In this document: in pieces, positions 6,885 through 15,335 of the stretch
Layout: each line of letters starts with the position of its first letter
Numbering within the stretch: the stretch's first letter is position 1
Origin: CAYVAP01 sp964343195
GTDB lineage: Bacteria > Bacteroidota > Bacteroidia > J057
Direction: 5' to 3'
NCBI GenBank assembly: GCA_964343195.1
Contig: CAYFIR010000093.1
Span: forward strand, 1 to 27,745
DNA length: 27,745 nucleotides
Translations under genes and position numbers: made by a program
Notes under the pieces: model-generated
The model's database searches: none
The model's input: the letters and a program-made list of their open reading frames with translations, nothing else
What the model was told of the DNA's origin: nothing

Positions 6885-8813
6885 ATGATTTCCTCTAGAT
6901 TTTGTTTTGTCCTGGGAGCCATGCTCCTGCTTCATGGTTCATTTGCCCAAACGACCTACGAGGCGGAAGATGCCTACTTCTACCACGGGATAGTGGAGGA
7001 TGAGCACGCGGGGTTTTCCGGGACAGGCTATGTCAATGGCGACAATGAAGTCGGCAGCTTCATCGAATGGGTAGTCAGCATGGCCGACGCCGGCACGCAG
7101 ACCGTCACCATCACCTATGCCAACGGCACCACCCAGGACCGGATGATGGAGATCTCGCTGAATGGACAGGTCATTGACGCAGATCTTTCCTTCACCGGAA
7201 CCGGTGCTTTCACGACCTATGGCACCCAAACCATCGACCTGCCCCTGGTGGCAGGCAAAAACCTGGTGCGCGCCACTGCCGTTACGGCCAACGGCGGCCC
7301 GAACATCGACAACATGATCGTGCCAGGAACGGCAGGACCGGACTTTTACAAGCTGACCACCAGTGTGCTGGGGGAGGGGAGTGTGAGCAGCAGCGAAAGC
7401 GACAGCATTTTCGAAGCTGGAACTGAGGTTACCCTGACGGCACAACCTGATGCAGGCTATGCTTTTGCCCGCTGGACCGGAGCTAAGGCCAGCAGTGATG
7501 CCAGCCTCACCGTCAACATGGACTCTGCCATTTCGCTCAATGCGATCTTCCTGCGCGATGGGCTGGATGTCGAGCCCAACCAGCAAATCGGCTGGGTCAC
7601 GGTGGATGGCTGTATCACCGGAGGTACAGGTGGGACGGTGGTAACCGTTGACAATCAGTCAGATCTGGAAAATTACCTCAACCGATCTGATGCCTACATC
7701 ATCCAGGTGCAAGGGACCATACAGGTAACGCCCTTTGGGAAGGAAATGAGCGTCGGGTCCAATACTACGCTCATCGGGCTGGGCACAGATGCGACTATTC
7801 GAGGGGGCGGCTTGAGTGTGCAGGGAGTGAGCAATGTGGTGATCCGCAACCTGACTTTGACCGATGCTTTTGTGGACTTCGACGGCAAAACCACCGACAA
7901 CGATGCCATCGAGATCAACAATTCCAGCTATGTGTGGGTGGACCACTGCGACTTCTCTTACTTCGACGACGGGCTGATCGACATCAAGACAGGCGCAGAC
8001 TTCGTGACGGTCAGCTGGTGCCGATTCCATAACCACAACAAGGTCATGCTCATCGGCGCGGGTGACGATGTGCCCGAAGATGTCGGTCATCTGAACGTAA
8101 CCGTTCACCACAACTGGTTTGATGGCCAGGGCGGCATCGGCCTGCATCAGCGTGTACCCCGCGTACGCTACGGCAAGGTTCACGTTTACAACAATTTCTA
8201 CGACTACGTCCAAATCCGGGGGCCATTGGCGGGCTATGATGCAGACCTGCGTCTGGAAAACAACTACTTCAAGGACACCAACGATCCACACCCCGTTCAG
8301 GGCGGCGCTGGTGGTGGCGATAACAAACTGGCCGCCGATGGCAACATCTACGACAATTCTGGTAGCCGTCGCGATGAGCGTTCAGCCTCGCAGGTGTTCG
8401 TTCCCGACAGCTTCTACACCTATTCCCTGCACGACGCAGACGACGTTCCTACGGTCGTAACCATTTTCGCAGGTATTTTGGATGACCCCAACATCGACTG
8501 GGCGGATATCACCTGTGAGGCGAGCAGCACCAGTATCCGTGACAAGGCTCAGGCAGCCTTTAGCCTGCAAACCATCCCCAATCCCTTTGGCGAGCAGGTC
8601 ACCATCCGCTACGAGTTGCCCGAAAGCGCTGATGTCCAACTCACCCTGCTGGACCTGACGGGACGGAAGATCATGACCCTGGTGGATGGGATGAGGGCCG
8701 TTGGTGGGCATGAGGTCGCGGTGAAGGGAGCAGAATTGGCACCGGGAATTTATGTGTGCCAGCTAACGGTATCGGGCCAGGTTGAGACCCTTCTTATGGT
8801 GAAAGGAGAGTAA
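6885..8813 (+). CDS. Secreted modular PL1 pectate lyase (CBM - divergent repeat - PL1 - T9SS tail)
   Basis: This 642-residue protein should cleave polygalacturonate by calcium-dependent beta-elimination. A signal peptide (1-21) is followed by a CBM6/35-like module (about 24-146: TYEAEDA, GYVNGDNEVGSFIEW, GKNLVRATA, NIDNMIV) and a Listeria/Bacterioides-type 'divergent' repeat (155-223: G-E-G-S-V, G-T-E-V-T-L-T-A-Q-P, GYAFARWTG). The PL1 parallel beta-helix spans about 235-530. Its hallmarks are WVDHCDFS (351-358), DDGLIDI (361-367), VSWCRFHNHNKVMLIG (376-391) and QRVPRVRYGKVHVYNN (422-437). From motif spacing, Arg423 and Arg428 should match Arg218 and Arg223 of Erwinia PelC, and Lys386 its Lys190. 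The last ~80 residues (IPNPFGEQVTIRYELP ... LAPGIYVCQL ... LLMVKGE) form a T9SS sorting domain, so the enzyme is probably surface-attached or released through type IX secretion. Confidence 0.93.
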   Translation: MISSRFCFVLGAMLLLHGSFAQTTYEAEDAYFYHGIVEDEHAGFSGTGYVNGDNEVGSFIEWVVSMADAGTQTVTITYANGTTQDRMMEISLNGQVIDADLSFTGTGAFTTYGTQTIDLPLVAGKNLVRATAVTANGGPNIDNMIVPGTAGPDFYKLTTSVLGEGSVSSSESDSIFEAGTEVTLTAQPDAGYAFARWTGAKASSDASLTVNMDSAISLNAIFLRDGLDVEPNQQIGWVTVDGCITGGTGGTVVTVDNQSDLENYLNRSDAYIIQVQGTIQVTPFGKEMSVGSNTTLIGLGTDATIRGGGLSVQGVSNVVIRNLTLTDAFVDFDGKTTDNDAIEINNSSYVWVDHCDFSYFDDGLIDIKTGADFVTVSWCRFHNHNKVMLIGAGDDVPEDVGHLNVTVHHNWFDGQGGIGLHQRVPRVRYGKVHVYNNFYDYVQIRGPLAGYDADLRLENNYFKDTNDPHPVQGGAGGGDNKLAADGNIYDNSGSRRDERSASQVFVPDSFYTYSLHDADDVPTVVTIFAGILDDPNIDWADITCEASSTSIRDKAQAAFSLQTIPNPFGEQVTIRYELPESADVQLTLLDLTGRKIMTLVDGMRAVGGHEVAVKGAELAPGIYVCQLTVSGQVETLLMVKGE

Positions 8814-8844
8814 TCATTCTTGTCTGAACCGGCAAAAAAATAAA

Positions 8845-8878
8845 GGGCATGCAAAGGGTAACTTTCCTTTGCATGCCC
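8845..8878. terminator. Bidirectional intrinsic terminator between the pectate lyase and M43 protease genes
   Basis: GGGCATGCAAAGG (8845-8857) is perfectly complementary to CCTTTGCATGCCC (8866-8878) with an 8-nt loop. In the minus direction the stem is followed by TTTATTTTTTT, a textbook U-tract serving the metalloprotease gene that ends at 8899. In the plus direction the tract is weaker (CTATTTC) but the stem could still end the pectate lyase transcript. Confidence 0.9.
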
Positions 8879-8898
8879 CTATTTCAAATCTGGCGCTT

Positions 8899-11800
8899 CT
8901 ATTCCTTCCGCAGCAAAAGGGTCTGTGCTGACTCTTCTGACACGACCTTCAGGCTATAAATTCCTTCGGCTAGTTGTGCCGGCAGCGGTAGGCGGATTTC
9001 GTCTCCACCTGATAGTTGGAGGTCTGCCTGCGCCCATACCAGACGCCCGAACGCATCATAAAGTGCAAGGTCGAGGGTGGTGGATTTTACATTTGTCCAT
9101 CGGATGGATAGCTGGTCGAAAAATGGATTGGGAAATACTTCGACGCCCAGTTGGGAGGCCATTGCATCCAGGCCGGTGGTGGCATTGATTTGAACCCAAA
9201 TGCTAACGGAGTCAGAAATGCACTCCGTGCCATTGAACCCATAAACGAGGATGCTACCAGTACCGACCGTCTCCCAAAGGATTTCGAGCGAATCACTGGC
9301 ACTTCCGCAATTGAGGCAGGTGCCATTGACTACTTCGACGATGAGGCTGTCCCCCCAACTGCTACCCCATGCGTAGTGGTAGGAGCTGCCCACCCAAACG
9401 GTATCAGGGCCTTTGAGCAGATCTGCCGGCACCTCCGGGCGGGGATGAACCTCAATCGTACGGATCTGAGGTGCACTGCAATCGACCAGGCTATCGAGGT
9501 TCATGCTGAAGAACAAAGCCGATGGTAGCCCCGCGAAGGTCAGCGTATCTAGGTTTGACTCCAGCCCCGGGGGAATATCGGTGTTGTCATAAACGATTGA
9601 ACACCAGTGCCCTGCCCCCGGAGATTCATTCAAGGAATCAACCCGCTCGATTGCCATGTAGTAAAGCGAATCCTGTTCGATCCAGGTGCTAACTGGAGTT
9701 ACTTCGAGCATGGTCTTTTCCCAACTTCCAGAAGTAAACCAGTTGGTTTTAGTGTGCATGAGCTGTCCGTTTAGGGGCGTCCCTTTCCAGAGTGTCGTTC
9801 TGAATTGACCTGAGTCTCCCACGATGAGATTTGCCGTCATGGAGCCGAGATACCCACTTCGCTCCGCAGTGAAGGTTTGCCAAACCAGGTCTCCCATCCT
9901 CATGGTGTAACTGGGCACTGCGCCACTCTCCAGGGGATGGGTGTAGCCTGAAGTGGGAAGGGTGTCGATGATGTTGGGAAGCTGCATTTCCAGGGTATGA
10001 CTCCCGATGCCAATATGTGCGGGATTGATGCTGTCGGTAGATACCGAATTGAAGAAGAAACTTCCCTCAGGCCAAAGCTGGGTCAGGTCATAGGTCGGAT
10101 CGCCTTCGCAGAAGGATAGCGGAACCGTTACCTGTGGGGTGTCCACAACCTCCAGGGAATAATGGAGGTAGCCGGCGCATTCGTTGTAATCGATATAGTT
10201 CATCTCCAACTCATGAAGCCCTGGCCCGATTTCGCCAGGAGAGACGGAGTCCACGGCTTGTTGGTTGATCAAAAATTCGACCTCTCCCCAGGTGCTGAAG
10301 TTTAGGAGGCTATACGAGCTTAGGTCTACAGGTTCATCCAGGAGGCAGAACACCGTATCGGGCGTAAAGTAAGGTGGTCGGGGCTCAACCACCTGGTAGC
10401 GAATCGTGATGCTGTCTCCCTCGTAGTGAGGTTGCTGAGAGAGGATTTCGGAGCCGAGGCAGGGAAACTGAGGAAACTGGGCAGGACTATTTTCAGGGAT
10501 ACTGCCCGGCCAGTCAAAGTAACTGTTGTTATGGGAGGTGGTCTGCCACTCCAGCGAATCAGCCGTTTCAAAGACCAGCGTGTAGCTTTGTCCAGCCTGC
10601 TGGGTAAAGGCCTGGGTTAACGGTAAACGGTACCACCGCATGTGGTCCGTTGCCATTAGGGTGTCGGTCTGAGCATGCAATACTGAGCCACTTGGACCGA
10701 CGCCATCGAGCAGTTTCCAACTGATCAATTGCACTGTATCGGTATTTACCCGTAGCCGAATGGCCTCCAGTGGGGCAGTTTCTTCCGCAGTAAAGCTCTG
10801 CCACAGGCTATCTGTTGTCTGGCTGTTGTGGTAGTTCCCATAGATGAATCCCATGCGGAGATAGGGAGTAACCGGACCAGTTGGAGGAAGGTAGTAAGTA
10901 ACTTCATATTCTCCGGCATTCAGGCCGCTGACATCAAGGCTATCGCCCTGTACCCCCACTCCGGAAAACGATCCGCCACCAGGGAATCCATCGAGCTTAA
11001 AGCGTTCATTGCTCCCCTCACATACAATTCCGGGCATGCCTTCGACATGGGGAATGAGTTGAATGCTGGCACTGTCCACAGTGGTATAGTAGAAGCGATC
11101 TTGAACTGCGAGTTGTTTCATCCGTTCCACCTGGCCGGGAGTGAAGTAGCTAGGCTCACAGTTATAATAGCTCATGATGTTATCCATTTGCGGAGCAAAT
11201 AAGTCTCCGTTGACATCTGTCAGGACGTTGTCGGTATAGGAGCAGCCATCAAAATCTCCAATAGGGTAGGGATCGGCTGGTGTATCGCAGACCAGATCTC
11301 CGCTGTCTTCACAGTTGCTGCCATCTACCAGCTCGTCAGTCAGGCTATTGGTTCCAGCAAAGGTATGTAGCAGCCCAAACGCATGGCCGATCTCATGCAT
11401 AATAGTCTTCTCGTCCATGCAGTTGAGTGTGATCATGTTTCCTGAGCCGGGCAAAAAGGCTGAGCCACAAGCCGAAATAATGAATGGGGCGAACCGGCAG
11501 TAGATGTTGAGATACCGAGGGTCGACTTCTTCATTAATCCAGTCGATGAACATGTTGTCGTTGTACAGTAGGTTGGTGCTATCAACGTAGATGACTTCGC
11601 CAGGGAAGAAGAAGTTCATCCCGTGTTCCTGGCTCAGTCTTTCAGTCGATGCATTGAGACCTCTTCGAAGGGCTCCTTCCTGGAAGCTGAACTGGTTGAC
11701 CCCGTTGTCATCACGGAGAATATAAACACGGATCAAAATCGACTTATTGAGCAGGGTGTCACCGATGATTTTGAATGGGGGGTGTTCCGAATCTGTTAAA

Positions 11801-11907
11801 ACTTCGGGGATAAATCCATTGGTGGTGAAGTAATCAGATGCTGATGTTTGCGCTCTTGAAATGAGTGTGCCAATCAGGATGACACAAAAAAGTAAAATTT
11901 TTGGCAT
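8899..11907 (-). CDS. Secreted M43 (pappalysin-like) zinc metalloprotease with T9SS sorting domain
   Basis: This 1002-residue protein has a signal peptide (1-19, ending SRA-Q). The metalloprotease domain (about 50-275) carries the extended metzincin motif HEIGHAFGLLH (171-181), giving zinc ligands His171, His175 and His181 and catalytic Glu172, and a Met-turn around Met245 in DNIMSYY. The Cys-rich stretch SNCEDSGDLVCDTPADP between them is characteristic of family M43. A long adhesion/Ig-like region follows. It includes two copies of a jelly-roll-like module (about 348-460 and 667-775), each starting M-R/G...W-Q-(S/T)-F-T-A-E, and strands with PKD/gliding-type signatures (LSFCEGDPTYDL, SVSPGEIGPGLHELEMNY). 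The C-terminus (about 920-1002: VFPNPFFDQLSIRW ... LAEGIYSLKVVSEESAQTLLLRKE) is a T9SS sorting domain. It probably degrades extracellular protein; the substrate is unknown. Confidence 0.92.
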   Translation of the reverse strand: MPKILLFCVILIGTLISRAQTSASDYFTTNGFIPEVLTDSEHPPFKIIGDTLLNKSILIRVYILRDDNGVNQFSFQEGALRRGLNASTERLSQEHGMNFFFPGEVIYVDSTNLLYNDNMFIDWINEEVDPRYLNIYCRFAPFIISACGSAFLPGSGNMITLNCMDEKTIMHEIGHAFGLLHTFAGTNSLTDELVDGSNCEDSGDLVCDTPADPYPIGDFDGCSYTDNVLTDVNGDLFAPQMDNIMSYYNCEPSYFTPGQVERMKQLAVQDRFYYTTVDSASIQLIPHVEGMPGIVCEGSNERFKLDGFPGGGSFSGVGVQGDSLDVSGLNAGEYEVTYYLPPTGPVTPYLRMGFIYGNYHNSQTTDSLWQSFTAEETAPLEAIRLRVNTDTVQLISWKLLDGVGPSGSVLHAQTDTLMATDHMRWYRLPLTQAFTQQAGQSYTLVFETADSLEWQTTSHNNSYFDWPGSIPENSPAQFPQFPCLGSEILSQQPHYEGDSITIRYQVVEPRPPYFTPDTVFCLLDEPVDLSSYSLLNFSTWGEVEFLINQQAVDSVSPGEIGPGLHELEMNYIDYNECAGYLHYSLEVVDTPQVTVPLSFCEGDPTYDLTQLWPEGSFFFNSVSTDSINPAHIGIGSHTLEMQLPNIIDTLPTSGYTHPLESGAVPSYTMRMGDLVWQTFTAERSGYLGSMTANLIVGDSGQFRTTLWKGTPLNGQLMHTKTNWFTSGSWEKTMLEVTPVSTWIEQDSLYYMAIERVDSLNESPGAGHWCSIVYDNTDIPPGLESNLDTLTFAGLPSALFFSMNLDSLVDCSAPQIRTIEVHPRPEVPADLLKGPDTVWVGSSYHYAWGSSWGDSLIVEVVNGTCLNCGSASDSLEILWETVGTGSILVYGFNGTECISDSVSIWVQINATTGLDAMASQLGVEVFPNPFFDQLSIRWTNVKSTTLDLALYDAFGRLVWAQADLQLSGGDEIRLPLPAQLAEGIYSLKVVSEESAQTLLLRKE

Positions 11908-12080
11908 TTGGGAGTATGGGTGAATTGTTGTTGAGTTATAGAAATTCTACAATTCCGGACTAGTGCTCCCTACAAAGTATATAGTATTTTGAGGTTCTTG
12001 ACCTGAACAATTTTTTGTAGATTGGAACTAAAAGCAGGATTCGGTACCAGAGATCTCCCACCACAATCCTACTTTCTATC

Positions 12081-12578
12081 ATGAACATTCTACAACTGCT
12101 CCAGGAAGAATTAGCTGAAGAGTTCCGTGTTACGCAGAAGTTCTTCAAGCTATACCCAACTGGAAAAAATGACTATGCTCCACATAAGAAAAGCATGAAA
12201 CTCATGCACCTCTGTACCCATTTGGCTGATGTATTTGGCTGGTTTGGCATCATGCTCAATACCCGCGAGCTCGATGTGGCCACAGCAGCAACCCCTCCCA
12301 AAATGGAAACAGGAGCGGAACTGATGTCCTACATGGAGCAAAAATACCAGGAAAGCATCTCGGCTTTTGAGAAAGCAGATGAGCGCAACCTTCAGGGAAA
12401 CTGGAAGCTGGCCCACGGGGATCACACGATTTATGAATGGACCAAGTACGGGGCCATGCGTCATAGCCTCAATCAAATCACCCATCACCGAGCTCAGTTG
12501 GGCGTATACTACCGTCTGCTGGGGATTGATGTGCTCGCCAGTTATGGGCCGACGGCTGATGACGAGTCCTTTGGGTGA
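12081..12578 (+). CDS. DinB-family protein
   Basis: This 165-residue four-helix-bundle protein resembles DinB/YfiT-like putative metal-dependent enzymes of mostly unknown function; some act as thiol-S-transferases. The N-terminal metal site segment LMHLCTHLAD contains His47. The C-terminal signature is NQITHHRAQLGVYYRLLGIDV (about 131-151), followed by SYGPTADDE as in typical members. The family usually has His three residues before the HH pair, giving an H-x3-H metal pair; here that position is Gln132, followed by His135-His136. His128 lies nearby. The metal site may therefore be altered. The gene is divergent from the M43 protease (173 nt between starts) and monocistronic, with a downstream bidirectional terminator 165 nt away. 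Confidence 0.8.
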   Translation: MNILQLLQEELAEEFRVTQKFFKLYPTGKNDYAPHKKSMKLMHLCTHLADVFGWFGIMLNTRELDVATAATPPKMETGAELMSYMEQKYQESISAFEKADERNLQGNWKLAHGDHTIYEWTKYGAMRHSLNQITHHRAQLGVYYRLLGIDVLASYGPTADDESFG

Positions 12579-12743
12579 GGGAAGAAGAAGCTATTGGAAT
12601 AAGTTCGAAGTTTCCCGCCTGTGGGAACACTTTGCTCAACAGAATCGATGATTCGTAGTTGAAAGTGCCGCTGGTCACCATTTTGTACGAATTTCGAATG
12701 AGTGATTACCTAATTCCGCATGCACTAAGTGAATGAATTATCC

Positions 12744-12775
12744 GAAAAGCCTGTCAACCACGTGGCAGGCTTTTC
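12744..12775. terminator. Bidirectional terminator at the end of the ilv operon
   Basis: GAAAAGCCTGTCA (12744-12756) pairs with TGGCAGGCTTTTC (12763-12775) through 13 positions including one G-T wobble, with a 6-nt loop. On the plus strand the A-rich 5' side and the CTTTTCCCTTTC 3' side fit a terminator for dinB. On the minus strand the same stem lies 25 nt beyond the ilvA stop codon and would end the BCAA operon. Confidence 0.88.
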
Positions 12776-12800
12776 CCTTTCTTCAGCCAGGAATTTCTCC

Positions 12801-14063
12801 TCACACCAGCATCTGAAACAGCATCGGCTTGTCGTTGACTACTTCGTAGTTGACGCGGTGTTCTTCCATACGGGCGATCAGGGCATCGTAGTCTGCTCGT
12901 TTTTCTACCTCGATGCCGACTAGTGCAGGGCCTGTGTCGCGGTTGTTCTTCTTGGTGTATTCGAAGTGTGAGATATCGTCGTTCGGTCCAAGGACCTGGG
13001 TCAAAAAGTCGCGCAGTGCACCGGCACGTTGGGGAAACCGGATCAGGAAATAGTGCTTTAGCCCTTCGTAGAGCAGCGAGCGCTCCTTGATGTCCTCCAT
13101 GCGCATGATGTCGTTGTTGCCACCTGAGATGACACAAACGACGTTTTTGCCCTTTATTTCATCGCGGAACTGATCCAGGGCAGCCAGGGCCAGGGCACCT
13201 GCTGGTTCGGCTACTATGGCTTCTTCGTTGTACAGTTCCAGAATGGTGGAGCAGACCTTGCCTTCCGGTACCAGTACAATGTCATCTAGCGATTGCTGGC
13301 ACACCTTGAAGGTATGCTTGCCTACCTGCTGTACGGCAGCTCCATCCACAAATTTGTCGATCTTCTCCAGCCTAACGAGCTGCTTCTCCCGCCGGGAACG
13401 GTACATGGCTGGAGCTCCGGCAGGTTCTACCCCTATGATTTTGATTTCGGGACGCAGGCGTTTCAGGTAGCTGCCCAGTCCAGCGGACAGGCCCCCTCCG
13501 CCTACCGGCACAAAGACATAATCAATTGCTTCGTGCATGTCGGCCAGAATTTCCATCCCTACGGTTCCCTGTCCGGCCATTACTTCAGGGTCATCAAAGG
13601 GATGAATGAAGGTGCTCCCGTTTTCCTTTTCGTAGGCGGCAGCTGCCTCATAGGCTTCATCATAGGTATCTCCTGTGAGAACCGTTTCTACCCATTCTCC
13701 TCCAAAAGACTGAACTTTCTTCACCTTTTGTTTTGGGGTAGGGTGGGGCATGAATATGACTCCCTTTATCCCCAGTTCCTGACAGGCATAGGCTACGCCC
13801 TGTGCATGGTTTCCTGCACTAGCACAGACAACGCCTGCTTTCCGCTCATCATTCCCCAGCTGGCTAATTCGGTTGTAGGCTCCCCTGAGTTTGTAGGAAC
13901 GTACAATCTGCAGGTCTTCACGCTTTAGCCAAAGTCTGCAACCGAAGTCCTTGGCCAGTCCAGGGTACTCATTCAATGGAGTGCGATTTGCTACCCCTTT
14001 GAGCCGATCGCTGGCATTGATGATGGAAGCTAGTGGAAGGAGGGTATCAGTTGTGGTGAGCAT
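12801..14063 (-). CDS. ilvA: Threonine deaminase (threonine ammonia-lyase), biosynthetic
   Basis: This PLP enzyme converts L-threonine to 2-oxobutanoate, the first committed step to isoleucine. The 420-residue protein has the fold-type II core: the PLP lysine Lys58 in VRSYKLRGAYNRI, the substrate loop ASAGNHAQG (81-89), and the glycine loop VPVGGGGLSAG that holds the cofactor phosphate. Residues from about 335 form a single ACT-like regulatory domain (FLIRFPQRAGALRDFL ... ALVGIEVE), as in the shorter ~420-residue biosynthetic IlvA rather than the 514-residue E. coli form with two such domains. It is probably feedback-inhibited by isoleucine (family knowledge). I start at the ATG at 14061-14063; the open frame runs 123 codons further into ilvC, but that part is unrelated to the family. 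It is the last gene of the ilv operon, 79 nt after ilvC. Confidence 0.95.
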   Translation of the reverse strand: MLTTTDTLLPLASIINASDRLKGVANRTPLNEYPGLAKDFGCRLWLKREDLQIVRSYKLRGAYNRISQLGNDERKAGVVCASAGNHAQGVAYACQELGIKGVIFMPHPTPKQKVKKVQSFGGEWVETVLTGDTYDEAYEAAAAYEKENGSTFIHPFDDPEVMAGQGTVGMEILADMHEAIDYVFVPVGGGGLSAGLGSYLKRLRPEIKIIGVEPAGAPAMYRSRREKQLVRLEKIDKFVDGAAVQQVGKHTFKVCQQSLDDIVLVPEGKVCSTILELYNEEAIVAEPAGALALAALDQFRDEIKGKNVVCVISGGNNDIMRMEDIKERSLLYEGLKHYFLIRFPQRAGALRDFLTQVLGPNDDISHFEYTKKNNRDTGPALVGIEVEKRADYDALIARMEEHRVNYEVVNDKPMLFQMLV

Positions 14064-14086
14064 TTCGGGTATAAGGTATGAGGAAT

Positions 14087-14141
14087 ACGGTTGCGGTATA
14101 AGGCTGAGCACGAAGGCCCAATACCTTATACCGCATACCGT
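14087..14141. repeat. Inverted repeat in the ilvC-ilvA gap
   Basis: ACGGTTGCGGTATAAGG (14087-14103) pairs with CCTTATACCGCATACCGT (14124-14141) apart from one bulged base, giving a 17-bp stem around a 20-nt loop. It fills most of the 79-nt gap between the ilvC stop and the ilvA start and abuts the ilvC stop codon. No U-tract follows in the minus direction, so it may stabilise the upstream ilvC message or partly attenuate ilvA. The flank contains GGTATGAGG (14075-14083), shared with the left end of the window. Confidence 0.75.
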
Positions 14142-14142
14142 C

Positions 14143-15204
14143 TTATTTAACTTTCTCGTTGGCACGGTCAGGACGCAGGGAGCGTACAGCACGACCAGCA
14201 GTCCACATCTCGGAGTTGTGGATTTCGTCGAGTTCTTTCTGAAGTCCTTCGCGGTAGTCTGGCTTTTCGTTGGCCTCGATGGTGATTCGAGCTTCATTGC
14301 CAGTTTTAACGCTGTTGTACAGTTCTTCGAATACAGGTGTACAGGCATCGCGGAATGGGCCTTTCCAGTCCAGGGCACCACGCTGAGCGGTGGTAGAGCA
14401 GTTGGCGTACATCCAGTCCATGCCATTCTCACCGACGAGAACGATCAGCGACTGAGTCAACTCCTCTACGGTTTCGTTGAATGCCTCTGAAGGGCTGTGT
14501 CCGTTCTTGCGCAGTACGTTGTACTGGGCTTCCATCATACCGGCAATGCCGCCCATCAGGACACCGCGTTCTCCGGTCAGGTCGCTGTAAACTTCTTTTT
14601 CGAAAGTAGTTTCGAAGAGGTAGCCAGAGCCTACGCCGATGCCGATAGCCAACACTTTTTCGCGGGCTTCTCCAGAAGCATCCTGGTGGATGGCGAAAGA
14701 TGAGTTGATGCCTTTTCCAGCTACGAACAGGCGACGAACACTGGTACCAGAGCCTTTGGGAGCAACGAGTACCACGTCTACGCCTTCTGGAGCTTCAATT
14801 CCAGTCTGGTCGTTATAGGTGATGCCAAAACCGTGGGAGAAGAACAGGGTCTTTCCCTTGGTGAGGTGCTTCTTGATGGTAGGCCAGGTGGCGATTTGTC
14901 CTGCGTCTGAGAGCAGGTTCATCAGGATGGTGCCGCGCTCGCAGGCTTCTTCCAGCTCGAAAAGGGTTTCGCCTTCTACCCAGCCGTCGGCTACAGCCTT
15001 GTCCCAGCTTGCGGATCCCTTACGCTGTCCTACGATTACGTTGAAGCCATTGTCGCGCAGGTTAAGTGCCTGAGCGGGTCCCTGAACGCCGTAGCCTAAC
15101 GCAGCCAGGGTTTCTCCCTTCAGTACCTCGAGTGCATGGTTCAAAGGGAATTCTTCACGAGTTACGACGTTCTCTTCTACGCCGCCAAAATTGATAACTG
15201 CCAT
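14143..15204 (-). CDS. ilvC: Ketol-acid reductoisomerase
   Basis: The enzyme converts 2-acetolactate or 2-aceto-2-hydroxybutanoate to the dihydroxy acids of valine and isoleucine synthesis, using Mg2+ and NAD(P)H. The 353-residue sequence has the Rossmann motif LGYGVQGPAQALNLRDNG (G37, G39, G42) and the cofactor-choice loop VGQRKGSASW (58-67), whose Arg/Ser residues suggest NADPH. The knotted C-terminal helical domain carries the metal and substrate acids (segments LTGERGVLMGG, FNETVEELTQSL). The length fits class I rather than the ~490-residue E. coli enzyme. The ATG at 15202-15204 gives MAVINFGG; 22 upstream codons in the open frame are not family-like. It lies between ilvN (131 nt upstream) and ilvA, and an inverted repeat immediately follows its stop. 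Confidence 0.95.
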   Translation of the reverse strand: MAVINFGGVEENVVTREEFPLNHALEVLKGETLAALGYGVQGPAQALNLRDNGFNVIVGQRKGSASWDKAVADGWVEGETLFELEEACERGTILMNLLSDAGQIATWPTIKKHLTKGKTLFFSHGFGITYNDQTGIEAPEGVDVVLVAPKGSGTSVRRLFVAGKGINSSFAIHQDASGEAREKVLAIGIGVGSGYLFETTFEKEVYSDLTGERGVLMGGIAGMMEAQYNVLRKNGHSPSEAFNETVEELTQSLIVLVGENGMDWMYANCSTTAQRGALDWKGPFRDACTPVFEELYNSVKTGNEARITIEANEKPDYREGLQKELDEIHNSEMWTAGRAVRSLRPDRANEKVK

Positions 15205-15335
15205 TGGAATTGTTGATTTGTTGGGTTGCTGAATGGTTGATTGGATCCTGCCATGGGCTATTGCCATCAACCTTCATCAACGGTCACTTCTCACTTATTC
15301 AATAAATCAAAAAAATCTCATTTAGTCATTTGCAC

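Noticed and set aside
7659..8291. Minus-strand open frame of 210 codons opposite the pectate lyase
   Set aside because: Shadow frame of the PL1 beta-helix coding region, with no recognisable domain.
11922..11955. GAATTGT/ACAATTC inverted repeat upstream of the M43 protease
   Set aside because: Seven-bp arms in AT-rich DNA are within chance expectation; could be an operator but nothing else supports it.
14064..14432. N-terminal extension of ilvA (123 codons) reaching into ilvC
   Set aside because: The extension is the ilvC and repeat DNA read in another frame; the family begins at MLTTTDTLLPLASI.
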